Below, in pieces: positions 6,531 through 13,661 of a stretch of 13,661 nt of DNA. Below the pieces are notes generated by a model, which was not told where the DNA came from, ran no database searches, and worked only from the letters and a program-made list of their open reading frames with translations. Source of the DNA: Phycisphaerae bacterium (GTDB taxonomy: Bacteria; Planctomycetota; Phycisphaerae; Sedimentisphaerales; Anaerobacaceae); assembly GCA_030667885.1 (NCBI GenBank), contig DAOUVA010000049.1, positions 1 to 13,661 on the forward strand, written 5' to 3'. The position numbers and the translations under genes are program-made. Position 1 is the stretch's first letter. Each line of letters starts with the position of its first letter.

Positions 6531-9092
6531 TCACCACCTCTTGGTTTGAGATACCCTTATCAATTCACTTACATATTTGCTCTGCAGGGCCCGGTAAAAG
6601 TTCACCCGTTCTGTATTATTCTGAGTCTGGGCGACATTCTCCAGATAATAGCCTGCTAACCGTCCAGCTTCGAGCCTGTCACGATAACCGTCCTCATTCG
6701 CCCATTTAGACTCATTTTCTGTAAACCTCTTGATATAATCTTCGCAAAACTTTTGAACGTGTGGTTTTATCTCGGCAAACCTCGCCGCTACAAGTATTAT
6801 TTCAAGCATAGGCGCAGGCGATTCATTCAATTCGAAGGCCTTCACCGCAAAATCAAATCCCTTCTTCTTCTCTAATATCCCCGTACGATAGTAAAGCCAG
6901 CTATGCGCACGAATTAGGTTCCTGTGGTAATCATCCGGGTAAAGGGTTTTACCTTCACCGTCAACAAATATGCCATCAAATAGTGCCTTGCCCTGCGGTG
7001 TTGTTATATCTACGAACAATCTCTGCTTATTATTGAAGAAAACAACACGCCAATTAAGATTACGTTCAATGCCATGCATGGCGTGATAGGACGTTCTTTG
7101 ATAATACTCGGGGTGCGGTGCTCGGGGAGGCGTGCTTAACGTTGACTGAGGCATTAAAACCACCCACACACCATACCGCCTTAGCTGCTTATCCATCCAC
7201 TGGCCGATCTTCTTATAATCGTCTTCAGTCAAACTCTGTCCTCGGGCCCCAGCTCGTGCAATCATCCGGCCTGTTGTTTCCGAGCCACCGGCCATAATAT
7301 CCGTCCAGACATCAAAGGCTTTCCGGTCATAAGCCGCCTGTGCCCTGCCGTCCATAAATAACTGTAAAGGTGTTTTGCCCGTATTCGGATCGGGCTCCTG
7401 GCCGAAGGCTATAAAGCCGCCCTCTGTCCAGTAATTAAACATCTTTCCTTCTAACTTGTTGTCCTTCATAAATCTCGTGGCGTAAAACGGCTTTTGCCCC
7501 GAGTCCGTCATACGCATAAACATAGATGTTAATTTCGGGTCGCGAGGCCAGGCATCCATATAAATCCGCTTAAATTTAAGCCCCCACAATACGCCGAAAT
7601 ACATCACAAGCATAGCACCGGCCAAAACAAAAAATAATTGCAGATTATACCCCATCACACCAACAGCCAGATGTTTGTTTTTCCGAAAGTTTCTAAATGC
7701 CGAAATTGCACGAACAAGCTGGTCAAGCAACATTGCTATAATCGGACAGGCCGCGATGGCAGCTACTGGAATAAACCGGCGCGAACGCACCGCCATATAA
7801 ATCGTAAGAGCGGCAATAAGCATCAGTGACAAATCTATCTTAGGCCATTGATAACCTATGGGAATTTTCATTTTCCGTCTGGTTTGCAGGTCAACCGTTT
7901 TGGAAGTTTTTATCAGCACAACAGCCCAGGCCAAAAGAGCCGCCCAGCCCATAATAAATATCACTAAAAAAGGTTTTGCCGTCCCGACAGGATTAGTCCA
8001 GTCAAAAGCCGGATGCCACTCGTGAATGTTGCGCCACCTCGCTGCGTGTTCGCTCACACTGATAGCAAAAGTATGAGTCAGGTTCGTTAAATGAAAAGGA
8101 TTGAACACTACAGTAGCCACAAACCCGGCAAAAGCAGCGCCAATGGTATGATATACGCCCTTCCATCCGATCGATACAAGGTTTTTCTTGTAAAATACCA
8201 GGACAATATCCAAAACTATCACGAGGATTGAAAACAGAAAGGAAGGCAACGTCAAACCCGCTCTGGAAAGAACGAAATATAAGAAAGGCCAGGCCGTAAC
8301 GTTGTACAAAATCGCCGTCCATTTTTTATTCAAGTTGGTTAGCAGATGCAAACCTATAAACGGCACAAGCATTATGAACGCGTAGATATATCCGCCGTGA
8401 ACATTGCACCAGAAAATCGTCACTGGAACAATCAGCCATATATACAGCACGTTGCGATACGTCGTAAGGGCAAGTATAAGCAGAAAGACCGCTACCAACA
8501 TATTCGAAAATCCCGCCGGGCGGATATCGAGAAATGAACGCCCCGCAAACATCGCAAAGCAGGAGAACACCGCACACAGCCACGGATGGATCCCGAGTAA
8601 CCGCCCCGTATAATAAACACAAACCACAGTCAATATGTAAATAACGAACTTCCAATAGACCAGCGCATTGGATGGAAAACTCACTCCGTCCGCATAGGAT
8701 GATTCGGGAATCAACGAATAGAAGATAACGTGCGTCAGCCAGTTCTGATTTATCCAGCCCGTAGGATGCCAGTATTTTACCGTTTCGATGCCGACTTTAT
8801 CCGTAATCCACTGGGCCCAGTTTGGCCACTTTTTAATCTCTTCTTCCGTCGGCCCTGCTTTGTGCGAATTCGCGCTGAAAGGCTCGACGGTATCGACCCC
8901 GTGATTGACAAAATGACGCCCGCAAGCCATCGCAACCCACGTATCACCCGCGGCCACCATGTGTGTACACGCGTGAAATGTAAAAATAAGCATCGCTGCC
9001 CAGCAGATGACAATGGAAACACGGCGCAGAACATCTAACTTCTGACTTTCGATTTCCAAATTCTGATTGCTGACTTCTACTGACTTAGCCAT
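6531..9092 (-). CDS. Multi-spanning GT-C-like membrane protein, putative glycosyltransferase
   Basis: An 853-residue integral membrane protein. One hydrophobic helix at 25-46 is followed by a large external loop (47-140), then about a dozen helices between 143 and 508, then a soluble C-terminal region of about 345 residues. The first loop carries acidic residues typical of GT-C enzymes: 'AAGDTWVAMACGRH' (48-60) with Asp50, 'VDTVEPFS' (66-73), and 'WINQNWLTHVIFY' (113-125). 'RSRRFIPVAAIAACP' (436-450) and 'FNYWTEGGFIAF' in the tail recur in such proteins. GT-C enzymes use polyprenyl-phosphate sugars on the outer face of the membrane, which fits the GT2 gene next door. ATG 9092 overlaps the end of the upstream aminotransferase by 16 bases, indicating translational coupling. 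Its first 20 codons (AKSVEVSNQNLEIESQKLD) are encoded by low-complexity repeat DNA. No exact family or acceptor is assigned; a flippase/ligase-like role remains possible. Confidence 0.75.
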   Translation of the reverse strand: MAKSVEVSNQNLEIESQKLDVLRRVSIVICWAAMLIFTFHACTHMVAAGDTWVAMACGRHFVNHGVDTVEPFSANSHKAGPTEEEIKKWPNWAQWITDKVGIETVKYWHPTGWINQNWLTHVIFYSLIPESSYADGVSFPSNALVYWKFVIYILTVVCVYYTGRLLGIHPWLCAVFSCFAMFAGRSFLDIRPAGFSNMLVAVFLLILALTTYRNVLYIWLIVPVTIFWCNVHGGYIYAFIMLVPFIGLHLLTNLNKKWTAILYNVTAWPFLYFVLSRAGLTLPSFLFSILVIVLDIVLVFYKKNLVSIGWKGVYHTIGAAFAGFVATVVFNPFHLTNLTHTFAISVSEHAARWRNIHEWHPAFDWTNPVGTAKPFLVIFIMGWAALLAWAVVLIKTSKTVDLQTRRKMKIPIGYQWPKIDLSLMLIAALTIYMAVRSRRFIPVAAIAACPIIAMLLDQLVRAISAFRNFRKNKHLAVGVMGYNLQLFFVLAGAMLVMYFGVLWGLKFKRIYMDAWPRDPKLTSMFMRMTDSGQKPFYATRFMKDNKLEGKMFNYWTEGGFIAFGQEPDPNTGKTPLQLFMDGRAQAAYDRKAFDVWTDIMAGGSETTGRMIARAGARGQSLTEDDYKKIGQWMDKQLRRYGVWVVLMPQSTLSTPPRAPHPEYYQRTSYHAMHGIERNLNWRVVFFNNKQRLFVDITTPQGKALFDGIFVDGEGKTLYPDDYHRNLIRAHSWLYYRTGILEKKKGFDFAVKAFELNESPAPMLEIILVAARFAEIKPHVQKFCEDYIKRFTENESKWANEDGYRDRLEAGRLAGYYLENVAQTQNNTERVNFYRALQSKYVSELIRVSQTKRW

Positions 9093-10267
9093 TCTTCCAG
9101 TCTGTCCAATCCCTTGGTAATCTGCTCAAGCGAACAGGCAAAACTCAAACGAACATTATTATCACAGCCAAACGGCAGCCCCGGAACCAGCGCAACATTA
9201 GTCTGTTCCAGAAGCGCCTTCGCGAAATCCATACTGCCGTTAATCGCAGCACCGTTAATATTTCGGCCAAAATGCCCCGAAACATCAGGGAAACAGTAAA
9301 AAGCTCCCGTACTTTCGGAACATTCCACACCTTCGATGCCGTTTAGCCGCTCCACCATATACTTGCCCCGACGCTCGAACTCCACCCTCATACTCTCTAT
9401 GGCCTCCTCGGCAGGCTCACCTAAAGCCGCAATCGCCGCATACTGACCGAAAGTCACGGCATTCGATGTCATATGAGATTGAAGGCGCCCCATCGCCTTG
9501 ATAACCTCAAGCGGCCCCGCCGTATATCCCAACCGCCAGCCCGTCATGGAGAAAGTCTTGCTGAACCCGTTAAGAGTCAAAGTCCTGTTATAAGCATCAT
9601 CACTCAGCGAAGCAAAACTCACAAACCTGGTATCACCATATATCAGCTTTTCATAGATTTCATCCGAGAGCACCATTACCTTTGTCCCTTCGAGCACTTT
9701 CGCAAGGGCCTTTAGTTCTTCCGGCGTATAGGTAAAACCGCCCGGATTACTCGGTGAATTAATCAAAACCATAGCCGTCTTATCAGTTATGGCTTCTTTC
9801 AACTGCGACGGCGTCATCTTATAGCTGTTATCTTTATCCGTTTGAATAATTTTAGCAACCGCTCCGGCCAGCTTTATCGTTTCCGGATAAGTTACCCAGT
9901 ACGGTGTAGGCAAAATAACCTCGTCACCCGGGTCAAGCACCGCCTGCATCACAAGATATACAGAGTGTTTGCCCCCGATATTAACAATGACCTGCTCGGG
10001 GCTGTATTCGAGACCGTTTTCCTTTTTAAGCTTGTCTGCGATAGCGGCTCGAAGTTCAACCAGACCGGATGAAGCCGTGTATTTCGTCTTACCAGCCTTC
10101 AGCGCCTCGATAGCCGCCTCTTTAATATATTCCGGCGTATCGAAATCCGGAGCTCCCGCCCCAAAACCTACTACATCTGCTCCCTCGGCCTTTAACTCCT
10201 GCGCACGCGCCGTTACAGCCAAAGTCGCCGATGGCGGTACTTCCTGGGCTCGTTTACTAACTTTCAT
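9077..10267 (-). CDS. Class I PLP aminotransferase, aspartate aminotransferase type
   Basis: A 396-residue protein, full length for the aspartate aminotransferase Ib subgroup, with ATG 10267 preceded by AAAGGTGA. It exchanges amino groups between aspartate and 2-oxoglutarate (or related acids) in the cytoplasm. Visible residues: 'GAGAPDFDTP' (36-45), 'NIGGKHSVYLV' (96-106) with Lys100 where Ib enzymes bind the distal carboxylate, 'NSPSNPGG' (170-177; the family usually has NPTG), Asp202 and Tyr205 in 'LSDEIYEKL', the Schiff-base Lys237 in 'NGFSKTFSMTGWRLGY', and Arg373 in 'NNVRLSFACS' for the substrate carboxylate. It is the first gene of the four-gene unit and overlaps the next gene by 16 bases. 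It may be the cell's general enzyme that happens to lead the operon, or supply Asp/Glu for the amidoligase; some relatives also act on prephenate or aromatic amino acids. Confidence 0.92.
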   Translation of the reverse strand: MKVSKRAQEVPPSATLAVTARAQELKAEGADVVGFGAGAPDFDTPEYIKEAAIEALKAGKTKYTASSGLVELRAAIADKLKKENGLEYSPEQVIVNIGGKHSVYLVMQAVLDPGDEVILPTPYWVTYPETIKLAGAVAKIIQTDKDNSYKMTPSQLKEAITDKTAMVLINSPSNPGGFTYTPEELKALAKVLEGTKVMVLSDEIYEKLIYGDTRFVSFASLSDDAYNRTLTLNGFSKTFSMTGWRLGYTAGPLEVIKAMGRLQSHMTSNAVTFGQYAAIAALGEPAEEAIESMRVEFERRGKYMVERLNGIEGVECSESTGAFYCFPDVSGHFGRNINGAAINGSMDFAKALLEQTNVALVPGLPFGCDNNVRLSFACSLEQITKGLDRLEEWLSQ

Positions 10268-10381
10268 TCTCGTCTCACCTTTCTAAATTGAATTCTATAT
10301 ACACATACCACCCGCCCCTGCCCTGCGTACCCTTGGCGAAGCATGGATCCTGTCTTACCTTAACCAACCGCACTATTAAAT

Positions 10382-10433
10382 ACCAAACCACAACTCCAGT
10401 CAAGAGAATTGGCATTTGCTCAATACTCTTTAT
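10382..10433 (+). repeat. 52-bp direct repeat, copy A (downstream of glgP)
   Basis: This stretch aligns without gaps to 13416-13467 with about 10 mismatches in 52. Shared blocks include AACCACAAC, CCAGTCAAGA, ATTGGC, TTTGC and AATACTC. The two copies, in the same orientation, bracket glgP. Confidence 0.7.
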
Positions 10434-10444
10434 ATTGTTTGTAG

Positions 10445-10464
10445 GGGCGGTTCGCGAACCGCCC
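10445..10464. repeat. Perfect 20-bp palindrome
   Basis: Half-site GGGCGGTTCG followed directly by its reverse complement, preceded by TTTGTAG and followed by TTTGTTTTT. The GTAGGGGCGGTTCG element is one I recall as a common dispersed intergenic repeat in many environmental bacteria. With the T run on the right it could end plus-strand transcripts, but no plus-strand gene precedes it. Confidence 0.7.
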
Positions 10465-10729
10465 TTTGTTTTTGGGTAAGAACTTCTTCCTCGTCCGGCC
10501 TAGCGTGTTTTTGTAGGGACGGAAATCTTCATTCTTGTCATTCCTTTCTATGAAGCCAGGCCTGAGCGACAGCCGAAGGAACAGGAATCCAGATTTCAAT
10601 TTTTACACTGTAATTTGTACACGTCTAAAAAGGCAAGCCTGCGAATCTGGAAAGGCGAGGTCGTGGAGTACTTCACATCTGGACGATTCATTTAACGAGG
10701 CCGTGGCGGACCCGAGCACAAGAGTGAAA

Positions 10730-13288
10730 CTAAGCTGGATGCCTGTCTGTGGGCTGGGCTTTTTCACCGTGCGGTTCGATTGCCTCCATTCTGACGTGCA
10801 TCGGCTGGACATGCCAAACCTGCCGGCAGTAATCGCGGATGGAACGGTCGGATGAGAACTTTCCCATGCGTGCAACGTTGATGATAGATTTTCGTGTCCA
10901 CATCTGCGTATCGTACCACTGCGTGCTGATCTGCATCTGACATTCGATATATGATTGGTAATCAGCCAGCACCAGGAACGGGTCGCTTTGGAGAAGGTTG
11001 TCCACGAGCGGACGAAAGAGGTTCGTGTCACCGCCGGCCAGCGCGCCGGAGGCGATGAAGTCCAGCGCCTCACGCAAAGCAGCGTTCTGCTCGTAGATAC
11101 CGAGTGGATAATAGCCATGTGCCTTGATATCTCGGGCCTGGTCTGCCGTCAGTCCGAACTGGAAGAAGTTCTCGGGGCCGACCTCCTCACGGATTTCGAT
11201 ATTTGCACCGTCCAGTGTACCGATGGTAAGGGCGCCGTTTAGGGAGAACTTCATATTGCCCGTGCCGGATGCCTCCTTGCCGGCCAGGGATATCTGCTCG
11301 GAAAGATCGGCGGCGGGATAGACAGGCTGGGCGTTCTTGACGTTGAAGTCTGGGAAGAACACCACCTTCAGGCGATCGGATACGGCTGGATCGTTGTTGA
11401 CGACATCGGCGATAGCATTAATGAGCTTGATGATGAGCTTGGCCATGAAATAGCCGGGCGCCGCCTTGCCGCCGAAGATAAATGTTCTCGCCGGTATGTC
11501 GGCCTGTGGATCACGTTTAAGACGAAGGTAGAGCGTGAGGATGTGGAGCACATTAAGGTGCTGGCGTTTGTACTCGTGAATGCGCTTGGCCTGAATGTCG
11601 AAGAGCGACGCCGAGTCCACTCTTATGCCGACGCGCTGCTCAATGAGGTCGCCAAGTCTGCATTTGGCGGTGTGCTTTACGTCGCGCCATTGCTGCTGGA
11701 ACTCGGTATCATCGGCAAACGCCTCAAGCTTCCGAAGTCGGTCAAGGTCGTGGAGCCAGTCCTCGCCGATCCAATCATTGAGGAGTTGGGCAAGCGGTGG
11801 GTTGCTGACCGCCACGAAACGCCGTGGAGTGACACCATTAGTAACGTTGCAGAATTTCTGGGGCCACATCTCGGCGAAATCACACATCACGCGCGCTTTC
11901 AGGAGATTAGAATGCAGCTCGGCCACACCGTTGACACAGTGGCTGCCAACTGTGGCCAGGTTCGCCATGCGCACTGAGCGCTCGCCGGATTCGTCGATGA
12001 GCGACATGCGGCCTACCCGTGCTTCGTCATGAGGGAACCGCGCGCGTACGTTCTGGAGGAATCGATGGTTAATGGCATAGATGATTTGCAGATGGCGTGG
12101 CAGCAGCCGGCCGAGCAGGGATAAGGACCACGTTTCGAGTGCCTCAGGCAAAAGGGTATGGTTGGTATAGGAAAACGTATTTCGCGTGACCTCCCACGCC
12201 GTGTCCCAGTCTATCAGGTGTTCGTCAACAAGCAGACGCATCATCTCAGCGACTGCAATGGAAGGGTGTGTATCGTTGAGCTGAACGGCCCAGCGACTGT
12301 GGAATTGCTCAAGCGGACGACCCAGCCTAAGATGTACGCGGATCATGTCCTGCAAAGAACAAGTGACAAAAAAGAACTGTTGCTCTAACCGTAGAGCCTT
12401 GCCTGCGCCATGTTCATCATTCGGGTATAGGACCTTGGTTATGTTTTCTGAGACCATCTTGTTTTCGACCGCGCGATAGTAGTCGCCGTGGTTGAACGCC
12501 TCGAAGTCGAAGGACTCCACGGCCTCGGCTTTCCAGAGACGCAGGCGGTTGCAGGTGCCGACACGATAACCAAGAATGGGCGTATCATAAGCCACACCCT
12601 TGACGACGGTGTCCGGCATCCAGCGCACGCGGTAATGACCCTGGTTGTCTGTCCAGTTCTCGGTGCGTCCGCCTAACGGCACTTCGAAGGTCAACTCAGG
12701 CCGTATGATTTCCCAGGGATTGCCATAGCGAAGCCATTTATCGGTGATCTCCACCTGCCAGCCATCTCGGATGATCTGATCGAAGATACCGAATTCATAG
12801 CGGATGCCGTATCCGATGGCTGGTATCTCAACTGAGGCGAGCGAATCCAGATAGCAGGATGCCAGACGACCCATGCCACCGTTGCCGAGTCCCGGCTCTT
12901 CTTCTTGATCAAACACTTCTTCCAGATTCAAGCCGAGTTCGGTCATTGCCTTACGCGTCTGGTCCATAATCCCCAGATTGAGCAGGTTGTTGGCCAGATG
13001 CGGTCCCGGGAGGAACTCGGCTGACAAGTAAGCTACGACCCGTGCATCCTGCTCGGTGTAGGCTTCCAGGGTCCGCACTCCCTGCTTGAGTACACGGTCA
13101 CGGACTGTCAACGCCAGGGCTGTGTATAGGTCGTTGAGCGTCGCGGCCCTGGGCACACGGCCTATACTGCAAAACAGGTTGTCGAGAAATGACTGCTTGA
13201 TGTCTTCTACACGTGAGCTGGTCCGCATACTGGCGGCCGGCCTGCGCTTGCGTGAATCAGGAGAGGATTCTTTCCTGTCTGCTGGCAT
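10730..13288 (-). CDS. glgP: Glycogen/starch (alpha-glucan) phosphorylase
   Basis: An 852-residue protein; ATG 13288 is preceded by GAAAGGA about seven bases upstream. It cleaves alpha-1,4-glucan with phosphate to release glucose-1-phosphate in the cytoplasm, mobilising glycogen. The whole GT35 fold is visible: 'YLSAEFLPG' (87-95), 'GLGNGGMGRLASCYLDSLA' (133-151), 'GYGIRYEFGIF' (159-169), 'QLNDTHPSIAVAEMMRLL' (336-353), 'NVTNGVTPRR' (481-490), 'IQAKRIHEYKRQ' (565-576), and 'EASGTGNMKFSLNGALTIGT' (672-691) with the PLP lysine at 680. A basic, serine-rich extension (about 20 residues) precedes the core and a short polar tail follows it. The gene is clearly richer in GC (53-65% in three 60-base samples) than its neighbours (43-52%) and is flanked by direct repeats, which suggests that it arrived by transfer. 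It is a single-gene transcript with no other glycogen gene in view. Confidence 0.97.
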   Translation of the reverse strand: MPADRKESSPDSRKRRPAASMRTSSRVEDIKQSFLDNLFCSIGRVPRAATLNDLYTALALTVRDRVLKQGVRTLEAYTEQDARVVAYLSAEFLPGPHLANNLLNLGIMDQTRKAMTELGLNLEEVFDQEEEPGLGNGGMGRLASCYLDSLASVEIPAIGYGIRYEFGIFDQIIRDGWQVEITDKWLRYGNPWEIIRPELTFEVPLGGRTENWTDNQGHYRVRWMPDTVVKGVAYDTPILGYRVGTCNRLRLWKAEAVESFDFEAFNHGDYYRAVENKMVSENITKVLYPNDEHGAGKALRLEQQFFFVTCSLQDMIRVHLRLGRPLEQFHSRWAVQLNDTHPSIAVAEMMRLLVDEHLIDWDTAWEVTRNTFSYTNHTLLPEALETWSLSLLGRLLPRHLQIIYAINHRFLQNVRARFPHDEARVGRMSLIDESGERSVRMANLATVGSHCVNGVAELHSNLLKARVMCDFAEMWPQKFCNVTNGVTPRRFVAVSNPPLAQLLNDWIGEDWLHDLDRLRKLEAFADDTEFQQQWRDVKHTAKCRLGDLIEQRVGIRVDSASLFDIQAKRIHEYKRQHLNVLHILTLYLRLKRDPQADIPARTFIFGGKAAPGYFMAKLIIKLINAIADVVNNDPAVSDRLKVVFFPDFNVKNAQPVYPAADLSEQISLAGKEASGTGNMKFSLNGALTIGTLDGANIEIREEVGPENFFQFGLTADQARDIKAHGYYPLGIYEQNAALREALDFIASGALAGGDTNLFRPLVDNLLQSDPFLVLADYQSYIECQMQISTQWYDTQMWTRKSIINVARMGKFSSDRSIRDYCRQVWHVQPMHVRMEAIEPHGEKAQPTDRHPA

Positions 13289-13415
13289 AAACGTATCCTT
13301 TCAATATATCAGCAATCTTCCACACAAGTCTAACCATTGTCCGGCATGCCGTCAATGGATATCCGTCTCGAAAAGTTATGCAAATCACTATCGTCCTTAC
13401 TATATGGAACATTTT

Positions 13416-13467
13416 GCCCAACCACAACACCAGTCAAGAATATTGGCTTTTGCCAAATACTCAGTAT
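13416..13467 (+). repeat. 52-bp direct repeat, copy B (upstream of glgP)
   Basis: Partner of copy A at 10382-10433, same orientation, about 80% identical. It lies about 130 bases upstream of the glgP start. As with copy A, a CCTGAGCG...AGCCGAA repeat lies a short way to its right. Confidence 0.7.
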
Positions 13468-13493
13468 GTGGATCAGTAAACTTAAAAGGGGGT

Positions 13494-13661
13494 TCATCCT
13501 GAGCGCAGCCGAATGGATCTATTTAAAACAGTTGCCCGAAGGGACTCCTCAACTTTTCGATTCATTTTCTCCCAAGCATCTTTACCTTTATTGTAGAAGT
13601 TGTTTTATTTCTAAAGACCCTGCTGCATCCTTATCATTTTATCCAAAGATGCTGCAAGCCA
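13494..13661 (-). pseudogene. Possible decayed C-terminal end of an unknown gene
   Basis: One minus-strand frame from the window edge reads WLAASLDKMIRMQQGL, then TAG, one codon, TAA, and then 35 codons (NNFYNKGKDAWEKMNRK and VEESLRATVLNRS...) ending at TGA 13494-13496. The second block is amphipathic and helical and looks like real coding sequence, faintly like phasin-type coiled-coil proteins. Its last residues are encoded by the CCTGAGCG dispersed repeat, as if the original end had been replaced. It could equally be the true end of a gene at TAG 13611 followed by chance. The segment is too short to decide. Confidence 0.2.

Larger units (their letters stand above)
10268..10729. other. Repeat-rich intergenic region between glgP and the operon
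   Basis: No believable gene lies here. From the operon side it holds the ribosome binding site of the aminotransferase and an AT-rich GTGTATATAGAAT stretch (minus strand, about 10289-10303) that may contain its -10 element. Further right come copy A of the 52-bp repeat, a perfect palindrome, a second partial TGTAGGGACGG copy (about 10510-10521), and a CCTGAGCGACAGCCGAAGGA-type dispersed repeat (about 10561-10583). From about 10620 the base composition becomes like that of glgP. No terminator with a T run is seen after glgP. Confidence 0.5.
13289..13661. other. Region upstream of glgP with repeats and a gene remnant
   Basis: It holds the glgP ribosome binding site (about 13297-13302, minus strand) and an AT-rich GATATATTG just upstream that may be part of its -10 region. 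It then holds copy B of the 52-bp repeat, a TTCATCCTGAGCGCAGCCGA-type dispersed repeat (about 13493-13512), and the possible decayed reading frame described separately. Confidence 0.5.

Noticed and set aside
10288..10855. Plus-strand open frames in the gap beside glgP
   Set aside because: They translate dispersed repeat sequence (palindrome and CCTGAGCG element) and have no start signals or recognisable domains.
10603..11118. Minus-strand frame of 171 codons overlapping the end of glgP
   Set aside because: It lies out of frame on the same strand over the conserved glgP C-terminus. It is rich in Arg/Ser/Cys/Trp, typical of a shifted reading.
11543..12032. Overlapping plus-strand open frames inside glgP
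   Set aside because: They are antisense to a fully conserved phosphorylase sequence. Long shadow frames are expected in GC-rich genes.

Overview
The window most likely comes from a planctomycete of the Phycisphaerae / Sedimentisphaerales type. The main clue is the left-edge reading frame, which ends in the 'LF.DWS.R.VGLKELWTLKWHR' pattern that I recall from the abundant pseudopilin-like proteins of that group. Wide intergenic spaces full of short dispersed repeats and moderate GC (about 45-50% outside glgP by hand counts) fit this, but the taxonomy is inference.

Layout. (1) 1-399: C-terminal part of a pseudopilin-like protein on the plus strand, closed by a strong bidirectional terminator (about 414-447). 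(2) 566-1144, minus: a small regulator with a MerR/excisionase-type helix-turn-helix and a receiver domain lacking all its switch residues. (3) 1446-2570, plus: a DegT/DnrJ/EryC1/StrS-type PLP sugar aminotransferase, divergent from the regulator. (4) 2664-3535: a tandem duplication of a promoter, a hairpin leader and the start of a small membrane protein gene. The second copy encodes a 104-residue protein; the first is broken after 19 homologous codons. (5) 3536-3778: convergent gap with an inverted repeat and a long hairpin. (6) 10267 down to 3779, minus: a tight four-gene unit of aspartate-type aminotransferase, 853-residue multi-spanning GT-C-like membrane protein, polyprenyl-phosphate-type GT2 glycosyltransferase, and a large fusion of a gamma-glutamylcyclotransferase (GGCT/AIG2) domain with a probable glutamine-synthetase-fold amidoligase. 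(7) 10730-13288, minus: glycogen phosphorylase (glgP), visibly richer in GC and flanked by two diverged copies of a 52-bp direct repeat. (8) 13289-13661: repeats and what may be the decayed end of another gene.

The most interesting unit is the four-gene operon. The GT2 enzyme would charge a polyprenyl phosphate with a sugar, and the GT-C-like protein could transfer that sugar outside the membrane. The terminal fusion pairs a domain family that forms amide bonds with one that breaks gamma-glutamyl amides, and the aminotransferase could supply Asp or Glu. Together they could build and trim an amino-acylated surface glycan or peptide; this pathway is a hypothesis. The second point of interest is the duplicated leader, whose hairpin keeps its pairing through a compensatory base change between the two copies.
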